50,807 nucleotides of DNA from CASQEL01 sp036655975 (GTDB lineage Bacteria; Desulfobacterota; Desulfovibrionia; Desulfovibrionales; Desulfovibrionaceae), in assembly GCA_036655975.1 (NCBI GenBank), contig JAVVPD010000004.1:1-50807 (forward strand). The letters run 5' to 3'. Position numbers and translations under genes: made by a program. This document shows, piece after piece, positions 22,754-29,588 of the stretch. Position 1 is the stretch's first letter, and each line of letters opens with the position of its first letter. The notes beneath the pieces were generated by a model, which searched no databases, had not been told where the DNA came from, and was given only the letters and a program-made list of their open reading frames with translations.

Positions 22754-23755
22754 ATGAGTAGTGGACAGCGTGGCTTGGGCCGCGGGCTTGACGCACTTTT
22801 TGAAAATACCGCCAATACCTCATTGGGGGCAGCCCCTGCCAACGGCACACCCGCAGAATTTGGCAATGCCCCGCGTAATGTTGATGTGACCAGCCTGCCG
22901 CTGGACGCTCTGATTCCCAATCCCCAGCAGCCCCGCAAGAACTTCGACCGCGAAGCCCTGCAAGAACTTGCCAATTCCATTGCCAGTCAGGGACTTATCC
23001 AGCCGATACTCGTACGCCTCGCGCCCGGTCAAGCCCCCAACAAGTCCCCCCACCTGCGCTATGAAATTGTCGCTGGGGAACGCCGCTGGCGGGCCGCCCG
23101 CCTTGCCGGATTGACGAAAATTCCCGTCTTTGTCCGCACCCTCTCCGACGAAGACGTGATGGCCGCCGCCCTTATTGAAAACCTGCAAAGGGAAGACCTT
23201 AATCCCATTGAAGAGGCCCTTGCCTTTCAAACCCTGCGCGACCAATTTGCCTTAACCCAAGAAGATATGGCAAAACGCTTGGGGAAAAACCGCTCCACTG
23301 TCGCCAATGCCCTACGTCTGCTCCAACTTTCCGAAGCCGCACAAAATGATCTTAAACTCGGGCACATCCACGCCGGTCACGCCCGTGCCCTGCTGAGTAT
23401 TGCCGACCCAGAAGCCCAAGAACAATTGCGCGCCGCCATTGCCCAGCTCACCTTGACCGTGCGTGATGCCGAAATGGCCGCTCTGACCTGGAAAGCGCAC
23501 AAAAAATTCCCGTGGCAAGAGCAAGATGACAGCCCAAGCGACACTCTTGCGCCCATAGTAGCAGAAAAGACACCGGCCCAACACTCCGCCCCGCGCAGCA
23601 AATCCCCCCAAATAAAAGCCCTACAGGAATCTCTCAGCCAGCAACTTCATATCCACACCCGCATCTCTGGGTCTGAAGAAAAAGGGAAAATAACCCTGAG
23701 CTACCAAAGCCCCGAAGACCTTGCGAGAATATTGCAGCAACTGGGCCTTGCATAA
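22754..23755 (+). CDS. parB: Chromosome partitioning protein ParB (Spo0J)
   Basis: 333 residues. It binds parS, clamps and slides using CTP, and activates ParA. It starts with the usual ParA-contact peptide GQRGLGRGLDALF. The ParB/Srx CTPase region has IPNPQQPRKNFD, GLIQPILVR and the box GERRWRAARLAG; ENLQREDLNPIEEA follows, then the helix-turn-helix LTQEDMAKRLGKNRSTVANALRLLQL, and a C-terminal dimerisation segment from about 285. A linker about 250-285 is Ser/Pro-rich. The frame is open 9 codons further, but the chosen ATG has AAGGA 9 bases away and the canonical N terminus. Confidence 0.96.
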   Translation: MSSGQRGLGRGLDALFENTANTSLGAAPANGTPAEFGNAPRNVDVTSLPLDALIPNPQQPRKNFDREALQELANSIASQGLIQPILVRLAPGQAPNKSPHLRYEIVAGERRWRAARLAGLTKIPVFVRTLSDEDVMAAALIENLQREDLNPIEEALAFQTLRDQFALTQEDMAKRLGKNRSTVANALRLLQLSEAAQNDLKLGHIHAGHARALLSIADPEAQEQLRAAIAQLTLTVRDAEMAALTWKAHKKFPWQEQDDSPSDTLAPIVAEKTPAQHSAPRSKSPQIKALQESLSQQLHIHTRISGSEEKGKITLSYQSPEDLARILQQLGLA

Positions 23756-23864
23756 AGGCTTTTTTAGAGGAAGCCTGAGCCTCCCTGCCCTTCATCTTAC
23801 GTTTTTGCGTAGTTGTTGTTGCTGCAAATTGTGTATTGCGTATCACTAACCTACATAAATAATA

Positions 23865-23901
23865 AACTAAAACTTTAACATTTGAAGCCGAAACGTTAAA
23901 G
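23865..23901 (-). terminator. Intrinsic terminator of the rsmB transcript
   Basis: On the minus strand CTTTAACGTTT / AAATGTTAAAG (11 bp, one G-U pair) with a 7-base loop is followed by TTTTAGTTT. It starts about 10 bases past the rsmB stop, in the region between convergent parB and rsmB. Confidence 0.7.
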
Positions 23902-23910
23902 CACTTGCGC

Positions 23911-25623
23911 TTAAACAGCCTTAACGCAATACGCAGCGTACATTCCTTCAAGCCAAGGATGTGTATGGGCGCTTTGCCACTCCCGAATAATCTGAAGTTC
24001 TGGATACTTTTGCGCCAGCGCGTGGATTTGGTTTTCATTCTCAGCAGGATTAAGCGTACAGGTCATATACACCAGTGCCCCCCCTGCCTGCAAAGCTTGC
24101 CACGCGGATTCTAAAAGCTGGGCTTGCAAGGCGATCATTTCCGCTAAGGATTGTTCCCGACGTGAGCGCCGAATATCCGGACGCCGGCTGAGTACACCAA
24201 GGCCAGAACAGGGAGCGTCAATAAGAATAGTCCCTTTCCAAACCTTCTGGGGAATCTGCGTCCCGTCCACAAGGGCTATTAATGGAATGACAGGCGAAGA
24301 GGAAAGGGATTCGGCCCCGTCCACAGCGCTTACAGAATCAACAGAGCACTTTGCCATCTCCTCGTCCACGTCTGCGTCTGCATGCCGAAGCGTGCGTGAA
24401 GGCGCGGACGCCTTAGCCTCAAGAATATATATTTTTTCGTCCATTCTGTGCTGCAAAGCCACAATAACTTGTTTTGCTTGAAGCTGCGCGGCAAAGGCGG
24501 CTTCCTTTGAAACAGCCCCCGCTCCCGTGGAGGAAAAAGCCGAAGTAATACGTTGTATGTTTCCCGTGAAACTTTCTAGGCGGGGCAAATGCACGTCCGT
24601 ACATAAGGCAAGGCTGGCCCCTTGCTCAAGTAATAGGCAGGATTTCCCCCCCTGCCCAACGCACATATCCCACACCGGTTGCGGCCAGGTGTCCGGCTCA
24701 AGAGCGGCCATCGCGCTTTGCGAGCCCGCTGACTGAAAAGAAATATCCCCCTGCTGCTGCCAGTAGGATAAAGGCGCATTGGCTACTGAGCGGGGCGATG
24801 TGCCCGCCGCAAAAGCCACCCCCCACGGGCCGACAGCTTCAGCACGCGGGAAAGGCGGCGGCACGGCGGCGCAGGATTCATCACGAGAGCATGCCTGAGG
24901 CGCAGGGGGTGCAAGCGCGGGCAGCAAAGCCGCGCGCAATTCCCCAGCCCGAACAGAACGCGCATTGATACGCACGCAGGAATGGGGCGCAGCAAACGAA
25001 CGCTGCAATAAGGCGGTGGTCGTCTCCGCGCCGTAAGCCTGCTGCCACAATTGGGCAATCCACAGGGGGACGGCATAAAAAAGGGCATCGCGTTGTAAAA
25101 AAGCCGTGGGCGAAGACATAGCCTGAGGCAGATAATACGCAAGGTTTTTAGGGGCATCCCCCTGACGCACCAAAGCCCGTAACGCACCGTTTGCCACTCT
25201 GGACATCGGTTCACCAAAACGGCGCCGAACATGCCCTACGGTCCAATCCACTGTCGCGTGCACGGGAATACGTTCTAAAAACACCAAGGCGTACACGGCA
25301 AGGCCCAAGGCCAAATACATTTCGCGGGGTAATTTACGAGGATTGCGTAATAAGGATTGTAAAATATAGTCAATGCGAACCTCAGCGCGCAAAAATCCGT
25401 AAACCAATTCTGTACACAAAGCTCTGTCTTGAACTTTAAGGGAGGCCCCACGCAAATAGCTGTCTAGGGCCGCCTGCACATGGGCCCCCTGCTCCAAAAG
25501 AAGCACCACTTCCAAGGCGGCACGGCGCCCGTCAGACACATTTTGCAAAGATTTTTTTCGGGGAAGTTTTGGAGAAGACGAAGGGCCCGCAGGACGAGCT
25601 GAAGGGGATACAGGCTGATTCAT
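23911..25623 (-). CDS. rsmB: 16S rRNA (cytosine-967-C5)-methyltransferase RsmB-like, with insertions
   Basis: 570 residues against about 430 for E. coli RsmB. The N-terminal NusB-like domain runs about 33-180 (RRAALEVVLLLEQGAHVQAAL, RALCTELVYGFLR). The methyltransferase domain has the releasing Cys motif DAPCSGLGVLSRRPDIR (C472) and the nucleophile motif TCTLNPAENENQI (C522). SAM motif I reads DMCVGQGGK at 319-327, where the usual form is D-x-CAAPGGK, so AP is replaced by GQ. The distance from motif I to the PC motif is 150 residues instead of about 72, because of a low-complexity insert at about 356-450. Another Ala/Pro-rich insert lies at 235-285. A parS-like site falls at codons 351-356, next to the larger insert. 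It is downstream of the M23 peptidase gene (74-base gap). It could be a divergent member with altered substrate. Confidence 0.88.
   Translation of the reverse strand: MNQPVSPSARPAGPSSSPKLPRKKSLQNVSDGRRAALEVVLLLEQGAHVQAALDSYLRGASLKVQDRALCTELVYGFLRAEVRIDYILQSLLRNPRKLPREMYLALGLAVYALVFLERIPVHATVDWTVGHVRRRFGEPMSRVANGALRALVRQGDAPKNLAYYLPQAMSSPTAFLQRDALFYAVPLWIAQLWQQAYGAETTTALLQRSFAAPHSCVRINARSVRAGELRAALLPALAPPAPQACSRDESCAAVPPPFPRAEAVGPWGVAFAAGTSPRSVANAPLSYWQQQGDISFQSAGSQSAMAALEPDTWPQPVWDMCVGQGGKSCLLLEQGASLALCTDVHLPRLESFTGNIQRITSAFSSTGAGAVSKEAAFAAQLQAKQVIVALQHRMDEKIYILEAKASAPSRTLRHADADVDEEMAKCSVDSVSAVDGAESLSSSPVIPLIALVDGTQIPQKVWKGTILIDAPCSGLGVLSRRPDIRRSRREQSLAEMIALQAQLLESAWQALQAGGALVYMTCTLNPAENENQIHALAQKYPELQIIREWQSAHTHPWLEGMYAAYCVKAV
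24558..24573. promoter_or_regulatory. Second parS-like site, inside rsmB
   Basis: TGTTTCCCGTGAAACT: two differences from TGTTTCACGTGAAACA, with the GTTTC...GTGAAAC core intact apart from one central base. It is 3.2 kb from the parA-leader site. In-gene parS sites near parAB are common in bacteria. Confidence 0.6.
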
Positions 25624-25697
25624 GAAACCTCGCTTAAGCGTTTATTCCGCCGCATGTGCAAAAACACGGGGGAAAAACGCCCATACTAGTGATAAAA

Positions 25698-27263
25698 TTA
25701 ATGCCTACGACGGGACTTTTTACGCACAGGCTCTTCCTGAGGCTCAGGCTCTTTGCTGGCGTTTACAGGCGCAGTAATGCTTTCAGGCGAATAGCTGTCC
25801 AATGCGCGTGTCCCGTTCAAAAATTCCCGCACCAAGCGCATACGCTCGGCAAAAGCGGCAGAATACCGCTTATACACGGCGGCGCTTCTGGGGTTCACGG
25901 CCTTGGTGGGATCGATGAATTTTCCCCCCTGCTTAAGCCTAAAATCCAGATGCGGCCCCGTGGACTGCCCAGTACTGCCCACATAGCCGATAACCTGCCC
26001 CTGCCGAACCTTAGTACCTTTTTGCATGCCACGGGCAAAACCTGACAAATGCGAATACATGGATTCCAATCCGGCAGCGTGACGCAAGGCTACCTGATTG
26101 CCATAGCCCCCCACCCAATTACGTACAATCACCTTGCCCTCACCCACCGCCTTAACAGGGGTGCCTGTGGGCGCACCGTAGTCAACACCAAGATGCGGAC
26201 GATTATCCCCATGAATGGGATGCTTACGGCTATGGGTAAAGCGCGAGGTCAAACGGGTGAATGACAAGGGAGCCTGGAGCAAAACTTTTTTCAAATTTTC
26301 GCCGCGCGCGTTAAAATGCTGTTGTGAACTCTGCCCATTATGAAATAAAAAGGCTTCATAGGTCTTATCTTTATTGGTAAAGGTAGCCCCAAGAACCCGC
26401 CCATAGCCTTTGAATTTACCTTCACGGTAATTTTTTTCTACCAAGACGCTAAAACTGTCATTTTCTTGTAAATCACGGATAAAGTTTATTTCCCAGCCAA
26501 AAAGATTCGCCACAGTAATGGCAAGAGTGGGGGATTCCCCTATGTCCGCCACGGCCTGAAATAAGCTGGAATCAATACGCGCTTCAATGCGAACAAGCTG
26601 GGTATCATATTCAATGGCTTCTACACGGGCTATGGGCTGCTCCCCTTCCACCACCAAACGCCGCTTATTGTCTATTTCATATTCAAAGCGTTTCACCGTG
26701 CCACTTTCCACGTCACACACCATAACATAGGGTTGACCGGTACGGAAGGATGTGAGTGGGAACACCCGGCGCGTTGCGTCAATATAACCTTGCACAATAG
26801 TATTGTCAGCCACTTCGCCCAGTAGCTTGGCAACAGTATCCCCTTTATTTATGGTACCCTTGATAACATCTTCAGATTCCTCACTGCCAGGGGCTGGCCC
26901 GCCTTTAGCTACAGCGGACGGCGAAGAAGCTTTCAAGGCGGCATCCGGCAGCAAGGCAGCTTCTTCTTCAGTGATTCGTGTGTCTTTTTGGGGAGGGGGA
27001 GATAATGCGGGCACATCTTTGGCTGTTGGCACTACAGGGACAAGGGAAGGCTCCTGAGCGGCAGAATCCTTGTCCACAACATCAATTTTGGCAACAGGCC
27101 TGTGCTCAGTCACCGGTTGTGCCGGAGAATCCACAGGCGTATTAGTGGATATTTCACGGAATTTATCTGAAAAAAAGTCTGTAGAATCAATAATAAAAAA
27201 AATGCAGAGCAATATACTCAGCAAAGCGAGTAGTAAAAATAAACGACGAAACAATGTACCCAT
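25698..27263 (-). CDS. M23-family peptidoglycan endopeptidase (MepM-like), with variant zinc site
   Basis: 521 residues. An N-terminal membrane anchor (8-26) and a Pro/Ala-rich linker (40-130) lead to an OapA/LysM-like region (IKGTINKGDTVAKLLGEVADNT at about 135), a second beta domain, and the LytM peptidase domain at about 335-455. The zinc and catalytic positions are H357 and D361 (HLGVDYG), H405 (MYSHLSGFA) and H438 (GPHLDFRL). The usual HxH pair is HxD here, with Asp440 in place of the third zinc ligand. Asp can bind zinc, so activity is possible but not assured. The C terminus is basic (RKKSRRRH). It probably cuts stem-peptide crosslinks during wall growth in the periplasm. It lies between lpd and rsmB, on the same strand. 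Confidence 0.92.
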   Translation of the reverse strand: MGTLFRRLFLLLALLSILLCIFFIIDSTDFFSDKFREISTNTPVDSPAQPVTEHRPVAKIDVVDKDSAAQEPSLVPVVPTAKDVPALSPPPQKDTRITEEEAALLPDAALKASSPSAVAKGGPAPGSEESEDVIKGTINKGDTVAKLLGEVADNTIVQGYIDATRRVFPLTSFRTGQPYVMVCDVESGTVKRFEYEIDNKRRLVVEGEQPIARVEAIEYDTQLVRIEARIDSSLFQAVADIGESPTLAITVANLFGWEINFIRDLQENDSFSVLVEKNYREGKFKGYGRVLGATFTNKDKTYEAFLFHNGQSSQQHFNARGENLKKVLLQAPLSFTRLTSRFTHSRKHPIHGDNRPHLGVDYGAPTGTPVKAVGEGKVIVRNWVGGYGNQVALRHAAGLESMYSHLSGFARGMQKGTKVRQGQVIGYVGSTGQSTGPHLDFRLKQGGKFIDPTKAVNPRSAAVYKRYSAAFAERMRLVREFLNGTRALDSYSPESITAPVNASKEPEPQEEPVRKKSRRRH

Positions 27264-27368
27264 GGGCAGCCTTACTGTCAGTTCAAGGTTCTAAAGATTT
27301 TCTTGAAAGAGCCCATAGACCTTAGCCTCACCGTCCTTTCTTGTCCAGTGCGTGTAAAGCGTGCGCGC

Positions 27369-27410
27369 AAAGCCTTTTTGATTCCAGACGCGCCCTCCGG
27401 CGCTTTACGG
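27369..27410 (+). repeat. 42-bp dispersed repeat, copy 2 (overlaps the lpd stop)
   Basis: Identical to 10044-10085 at 40 of 42 positions. It contains the last bases of lpd, including the TAA stop on the minus strand. Here the core is the perfect small hairpin GCGCC-CTCC-GGCGC. Confidence 0.85.
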
Positions 27411-28820
27411 CACCAGCAGCGCCGTTTCATAGAAGCCTTCAGCGAGGGTGGGGTGAGCGTGGATGGTTTGGGTGATATCGTGAACGGTAGCCCCCATGGT
27501 GATGGCAAGGGTGGCTTCGGCGATAAGGTCGGTGGCGTGGGCTCCAGCCAGATGTGCGCCGAGGATTTTCCCGGTGGCGGCATCGCTGATTATTTTGAAC
27601 ACGCCGGGCAATTCGCCCATGGCTTGGGCCTTGCCCAATGCGCGGACCTGTAGTGAGGCGCAGCGCACGGTATAGCCTTGTTCAAGGGCCTGCTTTTCGC
27701 TCAGGCCCACACAGCCGATTTCGGGCGAGGTGAAAATGCCTGAGGGCACGGCGCTGTAGTCCATGGGGCGGCGGCCTTTACCACTGAGGGCGTCCACCAC
27801 GCACAGGCCTTCCATGGCGGCCACATGGGCCAGCATGACCTTTGGCGGGCCGAGAATATCGCCGATGGCGTAAATGTGGGGAACGGACGTTTCCAGATAG
27901 TCGTTGACGCTGATCCAACCACGTGCGTCGGTGGCAATGCCTGCCGCTTCCAGCCCCAGACCGTGACTGTTGGGCACGCGGCCCACGGTGACCAGTACCA
28001 CATCGGCCTCAACGGGCACTTCTTGTTGTTGGGCAGGGCTAGGGTCGCGCAGAAAGGGTGAGGCCGCCAGCACCGCACGGGCTTTACCTTCCTGTACCTG
28101 TACGTGGGCGAGGGTGCGGTTACATTCACAGCGAATACGGCGTTTTTTCATTTCCCGCTGGATCAGGGTGCTCATATCGGCATCAACACTGGGCAGGGGG
28201 AGCAGACGATTTTGCCCTTCAACCACGGTGACATCCGCGCCGAACGCTCTGTAAATGAAGGCCATTTCGCAGCCGATAACGCCGCCGCCCACAATAAGCA
28301 CACGGGGGGGAATTTGATCTGCATTGAGGGCGTCATCACTGCTGATAATCGTATGGTGGTCAAAGGGCAGGTCGGGTAATTCCAGCACCCGGGAACCGGT
28401 GGCGATGAGGATGTCGTCTCCAGTAACGCGGCAGGTATTACCGTCGGCACAGGTCACGTCCACGCACTGTGCGCTGAGGATAGTCCCTTTGCCGTAGAGC
28501 AACTTGACGCCAAGGCGGGTGCAGGTCTTTTCCAGACCGTCGCGCAAGGTCGCGCACACGGTATTTTTGCGGGCCAGCACGGCCACGGGATCAATACGGG
28601 GTATGCCTTGGGTGCTAATGCCGAATTCTGACAGGCGTAAGGCCGTCTCCAAAGCATCGGCGGAGGCTTTGAGGGTTTTTGTGGGAATGCAGCCGCTGTT
28701 GAGGCAGGTGCCGCCCAGGCTTTGGCTTTCTATGAGCGTCACGTCTATGCCAGCCCGCGCTGCGGCAAAAGCGGCGGTGTAGCCGCCTGGCCCCGCACCA
28801 ATAACAGTCAAACAGGTCAT
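27405..28820 (-). CDS. lpd: Dihydrolipoyl dehydrogenase
   Basis: 471 residues. It is the FAD-dependent E3 enzyme that reoxidises dihydrolipoyl groups with NAD+ in 2-oxoacid dehydrogenase or glycine cleavage complexes. The FAD-binding GAGPGGYTAA (8-17), the redox-active disulfide GGTCLNSGCIPTK (C39, C44), the NAD-binding VGGGVIGCEMA, the second FAD motif YAIGDI and the C-terminal active-site segment HAHPTLAEGF are all present. The start is 7 bases after AAGGAG; a longer open frame is rejected. No partner E1, E2 or Gcv genes are nearby. The DNA looks more GC-rich than flanking genes, as does the metal operon upstream of it. Confidence 0.94.
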   Translation of the reverse strand: MTCLTVIGAGPGGYTAAFAAARAGIDVTLIESQSLGGTCLNSGCIPTKTLKASADALETALRLSEFGISTQGIPRIDPVAVLARKNTVCATLRDGLEKTCTRLGVKLLYGKGTILSAQCVDVTCADGNTCRVTGDDILIATGSRVLELPDLPFDHHTIISSDDALNADQIPPRVLIVGGGVIGCEMAFIYRAFGADVTVVEGQNRLLPLPSVDADMSTLIQREMKKRRIRCECNRTLAHVQVQEGKARAVLAASPFLRDPSPAQQQEVPVEADVVLVTVGRVPNSHGLGLEAAGIATDARGWISVNDYLETSVPHIYAIGDILGPPKVMLAHVAAMEGLCVVDALSGKGRRPMDYSAVPSGIFTSPEIGCVGLSEKQALEQGYTVRCASLQVRALGKAQAMGELPGVFKIISDAATGKILGAHLAGAHATDLIAEATLAITMGATVHDITQTIHAHPTLAEGFYETALLVP

Positions 28821-28883
28821 GGAGGACTCCTTCCCGACAAGATAGAAAGTGCACGGAGCCACAGGGTATTCCGTGTGGGCCTG

Positions 28884-28912
28884 ATAGTTGTCAGGAATTT
28901 GAATATTGTCAA
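28884..28912 (-). promoter_or_regulatory. Candidate lpd promoter
   Basis: On the minus strand, a perfect TTGACA (28907-28912), 17-base spacer and a weak AACTAT (3 of 6). CTGA/TCAG symmetry (CTGACAACTATCAG) overlaps the -10. It would start lpd separately from the ArsR operon. Confidence 0.4.
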
Positions 28913-28991
28913 TGCCTGTCTGAAAACTGTGTGTTTTTACCCCTAGTCACGAAAAGTTCGGGCTTATGGCTTGATAGTTCTCGTCGCCAGA

Positions 28992-29020
28992 GCATTCAGC
29001 TATTTTTAATAGCAAAATGC
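28992..29020 (-). terminator. Hairpin at the end of the ArsR operon
   Basis: GCATT-GCTATT arms paired with AATAGC-AATGC (two stems separated by a 2-base internal loop), directly after the ygaP stop. There is no U-run, so termination is likely but not certain. Confidence 0.5.
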
Positions 29021-29021
29021 C

Positions 29022-29534
29022 CTAGTGTTTATTCCACGGCATTTTTGACAGCAAAATACCCATGCCGCAAAAGCCTGTGAGGCCTGCAAAAATAAGTCCC
29101 GCCCCCACAAAGGCGCTCAGTAGATAGAAGGGATGCCAGAGCGTACTCCCCACGATGCCCAGCAAGACCAGTGAACCTGCCGCTATTTGGATTTGTCGGA
29201 ACAAGGGCATTGCCGCTTGTGGCAAATGCGCCACGGGCAAACCCGCCTTTTCCCAAGCCTGCAAGCCGCCGTCCAACAGAAAGGCTTCACCCTTCACCGT
29301 CTGTTCCAGCGTTGGACGGGCGGCCTCGGTTCTGTTGCCGGATCGACAGGTGAAAATCAGCGCTTTGCCCGCTTCCTCATCCAGCGGATGTTGACTGATG
29401 ATCGAGACGGGAACCAAATGCGCTCCCTGAATGAAGACTTGCGCGTATTCCGCAGGATCGCGAATGTCGATAATCTTCGCTGTTCCCGCCTGTACGCGTG
29501 CCGCCGCATCGTGTGGGCTGATAGTTGTTAACAT
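29022..29534 (-). CDS. ygaP: Membrane-anchored rhodanese YgaP
   Basis: 170 residues with an N-terminal rhodanese domain and a C-terminal two-helix DUF2892-type membrane domain, the architecture of E. coli YgaP (about 174 residues). The start MLTTISPHDAAARV, the active-site loop FTCRSGNRT with catalytic Cys63, the WEKAGLPV segment, and the end GFCGMGILLSKMPWN closely resemble YgaP. It transfers sulfane sulfur; in E. coli it is in an operon with the ArsR-family regulator YgaV. Here it follows an ArsR regulator and a P-type ATPase, 54 bases after the ATPase stop. An excellent AAGGAGG ribosome-binding site precedes it. Confidence 0.92.
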   Translation of the reverse strand: MLTTISPHDAAARVQAGTAKIIDIRDPAEYAQVFIQGAHLVPVSIISQHPLDEEAGKALIFTCRSGNRTEAARPTLEQTVKGEAFLLDGGLQAWEKAGLPVAHLPQAAMPLFRQIQIAAGSLVLLGIVGSTLWHPFYLLSAFVGAGLIFAGLTGFCGMGILLSKMPWNKH

Positions 29535-29552
29535 AATTATCCTCCTTAAAAT

Positions 29553-29576
29553 GGGGGGGAAGCAAAGCCTCCCCCT
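29553..29576. repeat. GC-rich hairpin between the P-type ATPase and ygaP
   Basis: GGGGGGAAGC-AAA-GCCTCCCCC with one mismatch. It lies between the ATPase stop and the ygaP ribosome-binding site and may lower ygaP expression or protect the upstream message. Same family as 1216-1244. Confidence 0.6.
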
Positions 29577-29588
29577 GAGTAGGTAACC

